From Clostridiaceae bacterium (GTDB lineage: Bacteria; Bacillota_A; Clostridia; Clostridiales; Clostridiaceae), in assembly GCA_029256485.1 (NCBI GenBank), contig JAQSXU010000292.1, positions 1-6,832 on the forward strand: a DNA stretch of 6,832 bases. The letters run 5' to 3'. A program made the translations under genes and the position numbers. The number at the start of each line of letters is the position of its first letter. Within the stretch, counting starts at the first letter, position 1. This document shows, in pieces, positions 1-6,387 of the stretch. The notes under the pieces are model-generated. The model was not told the DNA's origin. It did no database searches and saw only the letters and a list, made by a program, of their open reading frames with translations.

Positions 1-53
1 TAGACTCGTACGCAGATTTTCCCCAAAACTGCAGGGACCCTATAAAAATACAA

Positions 54-60
54 GGGGGTG
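54..60 (+). promoter_or_regulatory. Ribosome binding site of rpsT
   Basis: The purine-rich GGGGGTG, within AAGGGGGTGA, differs by one base from the ideal AAGGAGGTGA complement of the 16S rRNA 3' end. It sits five bases before the ATG and fixes the start of S20. The bases before it include a possible -10 (TATAAA at 41-46), but no convincing -35, so the promoter probably lies upstream of the window. Confidence 0.85.
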
Positions 61-65
61 AAAGA

Positions 66-332
66 ATGGCAAACATTAAATCAGCTAAAAAAAGAATAAA
101 AGTTATCGAGAAAAAGACTCTTGAAAACAGAATGGTAAAATCAGCATTAAAAACAACTATTAAAAAGTTTGAAGCTGCTTTAGTTAGTGGCAATGCTGAT
201 GAAGCAAAGGCTGAATATGTTAAAACTGCAAAGGCATTAGATATGGCCGCAGCAAAATCTGTAATTCATAAAAACAAAGCTGCTAGAACGAAATCAAGAT
301 TAGTTGCAAAGTTAAACAAAACTCTTGCATAA
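66..332 (+). CDS. rpsT: 30S ribosomal protein S20
   Basis: Small-subunit ribosomal protein S20 (bS20), which binds 16S rRNA and helps assemble the 30S body. The 88-residue product has the typical family length and begins with the diagnostic [11 protein letters not shown]. It is very rich in Lys and Ala, as expected for the S20 helical bundle, and has the conserved C-terminal half [13 protein letters not shown]. The ATG follows a near-perfect Shine-Dalgarno sequence. The gene is monocistronic to the right, where a strong hairpin follows the stop codon. It converges on holA, as in Bacillus and Clostridium, where gpr and spoIIP usually follow rpsT; here the neighbour is holA/comEC, so the conserved comEC-holA/rpsT side of that locus is present. 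Identification is firm. Confidence 0.98.
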   Translation: MANIKSAKKRIKVIEKKTLENRMVKSALKTTIKKFEAALVSGNADEAKAEYVKTAKALDMAAAKSVIHKNKAARTKSRLVAKLNKTLA

Positions 333-368
333 TAAATAAACCGGTTTTTTAAACCGGTTATTTATTTT
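331..368. terminator. Bidirectional terminator between rpsT and holA
   Basis: The perfect stem ccggttt/aaaccgg (341-347 with 351-357, loop TTT) is extended by AA/TT. With one bulged A at 338 it continues through seven more A-T pairs (331-337 with 360-366). T-rich sequence follows on the right, and the AT-rich lower stem gives a U-rich run when read on the minus strand. It can therefore stop both rpsT and the convergent comEC-holA transcript, which ends about 10 bases to its right. Confidence 0.85.
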
Positions 369-378
369 AGTTTTTATT

Positions 379-1401
379 CTATGCAGTTATTATATTTATT
401 ATTAATAATTCCATTGATATTTTGCTGTTAATTGTTGAGCTTTTTAATTTAATTTCACAATCTAAACATAAATCTACCGCATTTTCTATTTGCTTTATAG
501 TAAACCTTTTGCTCTGTGATATAAGTTTTTCACAAATATATGGATTTAATTTCAATTCTTTAATAAGTGTATTTTTATTCTTTTTTGCTTCTAGACCAAG
601 GATTATATTTAAGAGCAGTTTAAACTGCCTTTCAACCATATAAAGTATATATGGAATCTTCTCACCCTTATATATGAGTTCATTCATTATATTTATAGCT
701 TTGTCAGCTTTTTTTTGTGCTAAAAAATCTACCATATCAAAGATATCTTCATCACTTTTCTGCGGAAACATATCCTCTATATCTTGTTTTGTAATGTCTT
801 TATTCATCGTGTAACAACAAAGCTTTTCAACTTCATTTTCAATTATACCCATGTTGTTATCCAATTTATTGCAAAATAATCTTAATTCTATTTTCCCTAT
901 TTCCTTATTATTATCATCGAAATATTGCTTTACCTTTTGTTCTAGGTTAGCACCTCTTATTTTATCCGCCTTTACAATACATGACTTTCTGTCAAGTTTA
1001 AATAATTTTTTAGATGGTTTTTCTCTTTTATTATCAAAAACATAATACATAATCAAAAGTGTATAAGGAGAAATCTTATCTATATATGAATTTATATTTT
1101 CAAAAAGTTTATTACTTTTGCTATCCCCATTATCAGATAAAAAATTAGCTCTATACAACACCACTACTTTTTTATCACCCATAAATGGTAGTGTTTCACA
1201 TGCATTTATGAGGCCGTCAACTTCAAAATTTGTACCATCAATTTTAATATAATTTAGCTGCTTAAAGTCATCTGATATAGTTTTCTTTACAATTTCATTT
1301 ATATAATCTTTTATTAAAGTTTCATCCTGACCACAAAACACAATGCACTTCTTTTCTAATCCCTTTTTAAATTCTGATTCAAATTGCAATAAGTCCAGCA
1401 C
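379..1401 (-). CDS. holA: DNA polymerase III subunit delta
   Basis: Delta subunit of the clamp loader, which opens the beta sliding clamp so it can be placed on primed DNA; cytoplasmic. The 340-residue length is normal for Firmicute HolA (YqeN). Visible landmarks are the degenerate nucleotide-fold start IVFCGQDETLI (about 20-30), the family signature ETLPFMGDKKVVVL (69-82), a middle region with DIFDMVDFLAQKKADKAI, the collar-domain motif PYILYMVERQFKLLL, and the C-terminal IKLKSSTINSKISMELLI. The start is GTG, with AGGATG about 10 bases upstream; an ATG overlapping that site is out of frame. It begins 14 bases after the comEC stop, so it is probably co-transcribed and last in the operon. The comEC-holA pairing is conserved in Firmicutes and supports the call. 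Confidence 0.95.
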   Translation of the reverse strand: MLDLLQFESEFKKGLEKKCIVFCGQDETLIKDYINEIVKKTISDDFKQLNYIKIDGTNFEVDGLINACETLPFMGDKKVVVLYRANFLSDNGDSKSNKLFENINSYIDKISPYTLLIMYYVFDNKREKPSKKLFKLDRKSCIVKADKIRGANLEQKVKQYFDDNNKEIGKIELRLFCNKLDNNMGIIENEVEKLCCYTMNKDITKQDIEDMFPQKSDEDIFDMVDFLAQKKADKAINIMNELIYKGEKIPYILYMVERQFKLLLNIILGLEAKKNKNTLIKELKLNPYICEKLISQSKRFTIKQIENAVDLCLDCEIKLKSSTINSKISMELLIINIITA

Positions 1402-1415
1402 AATACCACATCCTA

Positions 1416-3095
1416 TTAATAAATTCTATATGCTTTAGTAAATAATAATTTGTAGTGAATAGATTTGCTTTTTATACTATTCTCATATACTAATGGCAAT
1501 TTTATTATATCATAATAGCTGTTATTTTTAATCATTACATATTTATCGGATATGCTAACCTGCAAGCTGGGATTTAAATACAAATTCCTTTTTCCCTTTG
1601 GATTAGTAATAACCCTATTGGCTTTTATATTATTTTTTATTTCAATTATTTCCTTACCTAAAGTTTCATCATAATTACAAATTAAAATTCTTTCATTTAT
1701 ATAAGTTATAGAAACCAAGCTATATCCATTTCCCGAATAAAAATCTACAGAAGGCACAGGAGGAAATTTATAAATAAGTATTGTAAATAACAACACTAGT
1801 GGGAAATATCTGATTTTATGAAAATTATGTTTATATAGCACATAGGATAAATATATGCCAATAAACCCTATGCCGTCAATGAAGTCCAAACTAATTAATG
1901 GAGCACCCGTTTTCATTAAAAAATATACTGCCCCATCTATGCATAGAAATGTATACTTTATAATATATGTTAAAAAATTAAATACAATATTTATATTATA
2001 AAACAGTAAACTTATATTTCCTAAAACCACCACAGTGGAATACAAAGGCAGCAGAAAAATATTACCTAATATAAATGTTATGCCTAAATTTCTTATAGTA
2101 AAGGCGATACATGGATATGAAAATAATTGTGCACTAAGTGTTAAACTTAAGGATTCTGCTAGTTTTTCCGGTAAAATATATAATAGCCTTTTTATCTTTT
2201 TATAGTAAAGTAAAATCCCTAATGTTGATAAATAAGAAAGTATAAATCCAATGTCAAAAATATAATATGGCTTTATCAACAAAATAAGTATAGCAGACAT
2301 GCATAAAGAGGATAGTGAATCATAATTTTTATAAACTTTTTTTGAAAATTTTAAAATTAGTATCATAATGAAAGATCTTATAGCTGAAGCTTTACACCCG
2401 GTAAATATGACATATATTACAGATAAAAAAGTGGAAATATAAATTCCGCTTATCTTTTCAAGAACTAAATATATTAAAGATAAATGCATGCCGGAAACAC
2501 TCACCGCATGAATAACTCCAAGTCTTTGAAACTCAAGTTTTTCACTTTGTGACAAATATTTTGTTTCCCCAAAGCACAATGACATTGCGAGAGATGCATA
2601 TTTTTCTCCCAGCAGGTTATTATAATGGCTATATAAGCTTTCTTTAAATTTATTTAAGGAAAACAAGTATGTATTTTTTATAGTTTTATAATCATTAAGC
2701 TTGTATTCACCAATTTCTCCAAAGGAATAATTGATTTTATGAGTAAACTTTCCACTCACCATAATTTTATTTCCGGCTTGTAATTCCTTTGTATTTCCAG
2801 TTAAAGCTATTTTTCTTCCCCGAAAGTCACCTGTTGTTTTTCCATAAGCTTTTTCCGTAACAGTTATTTCTGCGCTATTACTTATAGAAATATTAAAATA
2901 ATTATAAAAGCTGGCGAAACCAATAATAAAAAAAATTATTATGATAATAAAATTTATTCTTTCTTCATAAATAAAAATAATGAGCAAAAAAGATGCAGCC
3001 AATGCTGCACCTAATAAAACGTTATTTATAAAAATTGAGGAGGACAGGCATCCTAATAAGATTGCAATACAATAATAAACCAACGGTCTTTTCAC
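1416..3095 (-). CDS. comEC: ComEC/Rec2-type DNA uptake channel lacking an intact nuclease domain
   Basis: Polytopic membrane protein of the ComEC/Rec2 family, which forms the channel that brings single-stranded DNA across the membrane in natural transformation. Two N-terminal membrane helices (about 4-40 and 48-66) precede an OB-like domain (about 75-140, DUF4131 type). The competence domain (about 165-440) has HAVSVSGMH (196-204; family form HLLxISGLH), ASAIRSFIM (236-244), DIGFILSYLSTLGI (281-294) and AQLFSYP (322-328). The protein is 559 residues, against roughly 700-800 for full-length ComEC. The tail (about 447-559) is a remnant of the metallo-beta-lactamase domain: FYSGNGYSL sits where FLDVGQGDSxL is expected, and no HxHxDH motif follows. 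The start is GTG, overlapping the stop of the upstream gene as GTGA, which indicates translational coupling. Family membership is firm; transformation activity is not shown. Confidence 0.92.
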   Translation of the reverse strand: MKRPLVYYCIAILLGCLSSSIFINNVLLGAALAASFLLIIFIYEERINFIIIIIFFIIGFASFYNYFNISISNSAEITVTEKAYGKTTGDFRGRKIALTGNTKELQAGNKIMVSGKFTHKINYSFGEIGEYKLNDYKTIKNTYLFSLNKFKESLYSHYNNLLGEKYASLAMSLCFGETKYLSQSEKLEFQRLGVIHAVSVSGMHLSLIYLVLEKISGIYISTFLSVIYVIFTGCKASAIRSFIMILILKFSKKVYKNYDSLSSLCMSAILILLIKPYYIFDIGFILSYLSTLGILLYYKKIKRLLYILPEKLAESLSLTLSAQLFSYPCIAFTIRNLGITFILGNIFLLPLYSTVVVLGNISLLFYNINIVFNFLTYIIKYTFLCIDGAVYFLMKTGAPLISLDFIDGIGFIGIYLSYVLYKHNFHKIRYFPLVLLFTILIYKFPPVPSVDFYSGNGYSLVSITYINERILICNYDETLGKEIIEIKNNIKANRVITNPKGKRNLYLNPSLQVSISDKYVMIKNNSYYDIIKLPLVYENSIKSKSIHYKLLFTKAYRIY

Positions 3096-3352
3096 TGTCT
3101 TAAAGCTTTCTCCATTTTATCCTGTTGTTGAACCTTAACATTAATCTTTATATTGTGAATTGATGCATCATAATCAATGTCTTCAACAAAAGGTATAACA
3201 TTCCTTCCTCTTGAATAAAAGTAGTTATTTGCAATCTCCTCAGCCGCAGTATTATTAATTTCGTCATAGTTAACAAAGTATTTATCATCAGGTATGTTTA
3301 AATATACTGTATTACTGCCCTTAATAACTGTTTCAAAGACATCCTCAAACAT
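3092..3352 (-). CDS. Small hypothetical protein coupled to comEC
   Basis: I do not recognise this family. The product is an 86-residue soluble protein, with no signal peptide, membrane helix or cysteine. Its N-terminal half is rich in Asp, Glu and Asn (PDDKYFVNYDEINNTAAEE). A central stretch, NNYFYSRGRNVIPFVEDIDYD, is followed by a probable beta strand (IHNIKINVKV) and a basic/Gln-rich end (QQQDKMEKALRQ). An in-frame ATG at 3370 would add six residues, but those codons contain the Shine-Dalgarno sequence GGAGGTGGG, so the ATG at 3352 is preferred. Its TGA overlaps the GTG of comEC by four bases, so the two are probably translated in a coupled way and may be made in similar amounts. It lies 46 bases after the P-type ATPase homologue. 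A regulator or accessory factor for its membrane neighbours is possible but unsupported. Confidence 0.8.
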   Translation of the reverse strand: MFEDVFETVIKGSNTVYLNIPDDKYFVNYDEINNTAAEEIANNYFYSRGRNVIPFVEDIDYDASIHNIKINVKVQQQDKMEKALRQ

Positions 3353-3360
3353 TATTTTAC

Positions 3361-3368
3361 CCACCTCC
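3361..3368 (-). promoter_or_regulatory. Ribosome binding site that decides the start of the 86-residue gene
   Basis: On the minus strand this reads GGAGGTGG and lies 8 to 11 bases before the ATG at 3352. The alternative upstream ATG (3370) overlaps this site and has no Shine-Dalgarno sequence of its own. A TATAAT hexamer sits just upstream (3372-3377), but without a good -35, so a separate promoter is only a weak possibility. Confidence 0.7.
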
Positions 3369-3398
3369 ATAATTATAGTTTATCCATAATATATTGCT

Positions 3399-5819
3399 TT
3401 AATCACTGGTTTTTATGGACAACTTTAAAAGCATTAAAGCACAAAATAAGTTTATTCCAATGAAATCATAATAATTCAATATATTTGAGTTAATTCCAAA
3501 AAATTTTATAATCACAAATATGCCTAAAAATATGGTTGTACATATTATCGCTGCTGTTATGCCATTAAAGAATGATTTCCAAAAACCTTCTTTAAAAAAA
3601 TCTTTGTTAAACTCCTGTTGAAAATGATAATTTTCCACTTTCTCGAAATTACAAATAATGAAAAATGAAAAAATTGATATTGTAATTAAGTTTACAAATA
3701 ATATCCCATAGAAGGTTAAATATATGTCAAAATTTAAAAAGCTCTTTATTATAAAATAACTTGTTTGAAAAATAACACAGCTGAACAGATAAATTAAAAT
3801 ATTTTTTATATTGATAATTACCTTTTTTGAACTTTCTATTATTGATATTATTTTTTCTAAACTTGTTTCCTCTAAATATACATCGGAAAAATTTCTAAGA
3901 ATACTGCTGCTACCATAACCAATCCCTATATCAGCTATCATCAGTGAGGTAAAATCTATAAGTTTACCTATTGCCATGGCAAATATTCTTCCTTGATTTC
4001 TATAAAATTCACAAAGCTTTTCCCTATTAATAGGACTAATTCTTGAAAAAATATTAATTCTATCTGCAATTCTATTAAATTCCTCATCTGAGGTATTGTC
4101 TATTTCAATTCCAGATAAAATTTGATTTTGTGATTTTATTAAATCAATTTTCTTTCCTGAATAAAAAGCTGTAACTCTATTTTCATCTGTAATAATAACA
4201 GGCCTTATATTATTCATTTTCAACATTTTAATATTTTCTTCTGTATCCTCACAAATTGGATTGTTAAAGGCTATTAATCCCGAAAATACTAAATTACTTT
4301 CTATATTTTCCTTTTCACTTGGTTCGTAATTAAAGTTTCTATAAGCCAGAGCAATAACATTTAAGCTATTACCTGAGAAAATTATGTCTGTGTCCTTAAT
4401 TACCTTTTTATCTTCTTCTGTTATTTCTCTTTCTATACCATTTTTATTAATTTGAGTGCATTTATCAATTAAAAAGTCCACTGACCCTTTAACATTTGCC
4501 CTGAAATTACTTTCAAATTTATTTACAGTTGTCATTATCCTTCTATGAGAATCAAAAGGTATTTGAAAAATTCTTCTCTGCTCTCTTTCCAGCTGTCTCT
4601 TCTTAATATTCATTTTATCCCCATACTTAACTAATGAGATTTCAATTGAGTCATCTTTATAATTTGTAATTCCTTTAGATGTAAAAACAGAATCATTACA
4701 TAATACTCCAATGCTGATCAATCGATTTAAGGCAACCACATCTACCTCATTTAAATCCATATTATTGGGTTCTACTATTTCATTGGGAATGTACATTTTT
4801 TCAATTATCATTTCATTCTTAGAAAAAAAGCCATACTTATCTGTACATAGCAAATCAATTTTAGACAGATTTTCAACTATAGAAAGATTTTTTAATATTA
4901 CTCCTCTTTTTTTGAATTTTTCTAAGATATAAGCTGATACTACATTCAACATAAAACTACTTGAAAATGGGGTGCACAAAATAATAATTAATGCTAAAGA
5001 TTTTAATGCTGAATTTAGATTATTTGTATATATTAAAGATGGAATTGTAAAAACCAATGCCATCATTGTTATTACTAAAGTAAATTGATTAACTGTCTTC
5101 TTAAAATATTTATTAATAAAATTACTGCTCATATTCTCTTTATATATATATGATATTATTCTTGCAATTTGTGTTTCCATTCCAGTAGCTATGACTACAC
5201 CTGTAGCATCACCTTCTACAACGGTGGATGCCCTAAACAAAATATTTCCCATTTCAGAAATTGAAATTTCCTCTTCCTCAATTCTGGCAGAAAATTTATC
5301 AACAATTGCTTTTTCACCAGTTATTGAGGACTCCTTTACCTTTAAATTGTTACATTCAAGAATTCTGATATCTGCTGGCACCATTTCATTACTTTGCAGC
5401 AAAACTATGTCGCCTTTAACCAGTTCCTCACAAGGGATTCTTATTATATGTCCTGCTCTAACAACTGTTGTGATTATCTTATTTAAGTTATTTAATTCCT
5501 GAAGTTTTCTATTCTCCCTGGCTGCATAAGATAATGTAACAGCTAAATGAAAAATATAATAAAAAACTAAAATTTCTGCTGGTATAAATGTTTCTATAAC
5601 AAAAAGCAACCCTATTGTAATGAAAACTAAAATGCTCCAAACCTGCTTAACTTCATCTATAAGTACCCACATAAGCTTCTTAACCTTAGGGCTGTTTAAG
5701 CTGTTATTTCCGTCTTTCTTCCTGTATTCTTCAACTTGTGCTAAACTTAGTCCATTATTTATATCTGTATTCAATTTTTTTAATACTTCAACCCATGTAA
5801 TATTATGCCATGCGGTCAT
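3399..5819 (-). CDS. P2-type cation ATPase homologue with degenerate catalytic motifs (pseudo-ATPase)
   Basis: Full-frame membrane protein of 806 residues with the architecture of Ca2+-type P-type ATPases. It has a cation-ATPase N-terminal domain (4-41, ending GLSLAQVEEYRKKDGNNSL), membrane pairs near 60-99 and 246-297, and an actuator domain (LVKGDIVLLQSNEMVPADIR at 133-152, TGE at 167-169). The P/N domains keep KGS (444-446) and FDSHRR (422-427). About four C-terminal helices follow, two fewer than usual. The signatures for pumping are broken. DKTGT is DKYGF (327-331, aspartate kept). TGDGVND is AIGKLID (616-622), followed by an intact ADIGIGYG. PEGL is TPFSS (283-287). TGDN is TDEN (544-547). 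The M6 NLVTD is NLITI (710-714), and M5 lacks the Asn/Glu ligands. The start has GGAGG seven bases upstream. There is no stop or frameshift, so this looks like a retained non-pumping protein, possibly a sensor or scaffold. First gene of the probable operon with comEC-holA. Confidence 0.85.
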   Translation of the reverse strand: MTAWHNITWVEVLKKLNTDINNGLSLAQVEEYRKKDGNNSLNSPKVKKLMWVLIDEVKQVWSILVFITIGLLFVIETFIPAEILVFYYIFHLAVTLSYAARENRKLQELNNLNKIITTVVRAGHIIRIPCEELVKGDIVLLQSNEMVPADIRILECNNLKVKESSITGEKAIVDKFSARIEEEEISISEMGNILFRASTVVEGDATGVVIATGMETQIARIISYIYKENMSSNFINKYFKKTVNQFTLVITMMALVFTIPSLIYTNNLNSALKSLALIIILCTPFSSSFMLNVVSAYILEKFKKRGVILKNLSIVENLSKIDLLCTDKYGFFSKNEMIIEKMYIPNEIVEPNNMDLNEVDVVALNRLISIGVLCNDSVFTSKGITNYKDDSIEISLVKYGDKMNIKKRQLEREQRRIFQIPFDSHRRIMTTVNKFESNFRANVKGSVDFLIDKCTQINKNGIEREITEEDKKVIKDTDIIFSGNSLNVIALAYRNFNYEPSEKENIESNLVFSGLIAFNNPICEDTEENIKMLKMNNIRPVIITDENRVTAFYSGKKIDLIKSQNQILSGIEIDNTSDEEFNRIADRINIFSRISPINREKLCEFYRNQGRIFAMAIGKLIDFTSLMIADIGIGYGSSSILRNFSDVYLEETSLEKIISIIESSKKVIINIKNILIYLFSCVIFQTSYFIIKSFLNFDIYLTFYGILFVNLITISIFSFFIICNFEKVENYHFQQEFNKDFFKEGFWKSFFNGITAAIICTTIFLGIFVIIKFFGINSNILNYYDFIGINLFCALMLLKLSIKTSD

Positions 5820-5826
5820 TTTATTA

Positions 5827-5831
5827 CCTCC
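5827..5831 (-). promoter_or_regulatory. Ribosome binding site of the P-type ATPase homologue
   Basis: GGAGG on the minus strand, seven bases before the ATG at 5817-5819. A strong, well-spaced site shows that translation initiation is preserved even though the protein has lost its catalytic motifs. Confidence 0.85.
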
Positions 5832-5835
5832 ATGC

Positions 5836-5878
5836 AGCTATAGTGACGCCATTAGAAAACATTAGCTCTATCAATGGC
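5836..5878 (-). repeat. Interleaved inverted repeats in the ATPase homologue leader
   Basis: Two short inverted repeats overlap in a pseudoknot-like order: AGCTA/TAGCT (5836-5840 with 5863-5867) and GCCATT/AATGGC (5848-5853 with 5873-5878). They end five bases before the ribosome binding site. They could form alternative hairpins or a pseudoknot in the leader RNA. The arms are only 5 and 6 bases, so the structure is uncertain. Confidence 0.35.
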
Positions 5879-5893
5879 ATACAATTAAATATT

Positions 5894-5921
5894 CGTATAA
5901 AAATAATTCTTCTTTAATCAA
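5894..5921 (-). promoter_or_regulatory. Possible promoter of the ATPase homologue operon
   Basis: On the minus strand, TTGATT (5916-5921) and TATACG (5894-5899) are 16 bases apart, a plausible but imperfect sigma-A promoter. It would give a leader of roughly 65-70 bases containing the interleaved inverted repeats at 5836-5878. The region is very AT-rich, so chance matches are likely. Confidence 0.3.
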
Positions 5922-5972
5922 CATTTACAAAGCATTACTTTATGTTAATCATTGTGTTTATTTTTATAAGCT

Positions 5973-6018
5973 ATAAAAAATAAAAGCATTTCCCTTATGG
6001 AAACACCTTTAATGCTTT
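5973..6018 (-). terminator. Terminator of the 47-residue membrane protein gene
   Basis: Read on the minus strand, the arms AAAGCATT (6018-6011) and AATGCTTT (5990-5983) enclose an inner TTTCC/GGAAA hairpin and are followed by a T-rich run (TATTTTTTAT, 5982-5973). It lies about 60 bases beyond the stop of the small gene and before the leader of the ATPase homologue, and separates the two transcripts. The T-rich tract is only on the minus-strand side. Confidence 0.6.
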
Positions 6019-6076
6019 AATTTAAAATTATTGGAATTCAGTTAACATATAGGTTGTTACTTGTATCTCCATTATG

Positions 6077-6220
6077 TCAATTACTACTATAAATGCTATA
6101 AGCCTCTAAGGCAACTGTTATTAAAAATATCACCACTGAAAGAATAATAAGCCTTTTCCTTGGAGACATTATTTTAACTTTATCAAAAAGGTTAACTTTT
6201 TTCAAATTGTTATCTGTCAT
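6077..6220 (-). CDS. Small single-pass membrane protein (47 residues)
   Basis: A short gene supported by its signals. The ATG follows GGGGGAA at good spacing, a promoter-like TTGAAG-17-TAGAAT lies upstream, and a hairpin terminator lies downstream. The product begins MTDNNLKKVNLFDKVKIM, followed by a basic SPRKR (19-23), one hydrophobic helix (about 24-40, LIILSVVIFLITVALEA) and a short polar end (YSIYSSN). The positive-inside rule puts the N-terminus in the cytoplasm. There is no signal peptidase site, lipobox or cysteine. I do not recognise the family. Such proteins often bind and adjust larger membrane proteins; the neighbouring membrane genes make that conceivable, but nothing in the sequence shows a partner. 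It could also be a sporulation-type or stress-type small membrane protein. Confidence 0.7.
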   Translation of the reverse strand: MTDNNLKKVNLFDKVKIMSPRKRLIILSVVIFLITVALEAYSIYSSN

Positions 6221-6255
6221 TATTTATTCCCCCATTACAATCTTTTATAAGCAGT

Positions 6256-6284
6256 ATTCTACACAGCAAGGTATATTCCTTCAA
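6256..6284 (-). promoter_or_regulatory. Probable sigma-A promoter of the 47-residue membrane protein gene
   Basis: On the minus strand, TTGAAG (6279-6284) and TAGAAT (6256-6261) are separated by exactly 17 bases. Transcription would start near 6249, leaving a leader of about 30 bases that holds the GGGGGAA ribosome binding site. Position and spacing fit the gene well. Confidence 0.6.
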
Positions 6285-6317
6285 ATATTAAAATATTTTT
6301 TATAAAAGTTAATAAAA

Positions 6318-6337
6318 GGAATTCCTATACAATTGTA
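6318..6337. repeat. Adjacent small palindromes upstream of the SemiSWEET gene
   Basis: GGAATTCC (6318-6325) and TACAATTGTA (6328-6337) are perfect palindromes two bases apart in the divergent intergenic region. An AT-rich hairpin, AAATATT/AATATTT (6283-6298), lies nearby and overlaps the -35 of the minus-strand promoter. They could be operator sites for a dimeric regulator acting on either divergent gene. I found no convincing promoter for the + strand gene; TATAAC at 6341-6346 is a possible -10. Confidence 0.3.
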
Positions 6338-6371
6338 GAATATAACATTAAAAATACTTTCTTAATTTGTT

Positions 6372-6378
6372 AGGGGTG
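6372..6378 (+). promoter_or_regulatory. Ribosome binding site that decides the SemiSWEET start
   Basis: AGGGGTG lies nine bases before the ATG at 6388-6390. It rules in favour of the 89-residue product over a 96-residue form starting at an upstream TTG that has no Shine-Dalgarno sequence. Confidence 0.75.
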
Positions 6379-6387
6379 AATATTAAT

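Noticed and set aside
422..643. Open frame of 73 codons on the + strand.
   Set aside because: It lies antisense inside holA, has no ribosome binding site, and its composition is that of a reverse-strand shadow of a real gene.
851..1045. Open frame of 64 codons on the + strand.
   Set aside because: Antisense to holA, without start signals or recognisable protein features.
5191..5502. Open frame of 103 codons on the + strand.
   Set aside because: It is fully antisense to the actuator domain of the P-type ATPase homologue, whose own frame aligns with the family along this stretch. The frames at 4711-4932 and 5620-5865 are rejected for the same reason.
3399..5819. The odd P-type ATPase motifs as the result of frameshift or sequencing error.
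   Set aside because: The frame is continuous and conserved landmarks lie on both sides of every altered motif (for example FAM before and ADIGIGYG after AIGKLID), so the changes are substitutions, not frame errors.
6038..6079. UGA of the 47-residue gene as a selenocysteine codon. The frame continues 12 codons to another TGA, and CATA..GG/CC..TATG after the UGA can form a weak hairpin.
   Set aside because: The hairpin has an internal mismatch loop and only two closing G-C pairs, the residues around the UGA show no redox motif, and the extension is short and polar. The nearby tRNA-Sec gene alone is not evidence.
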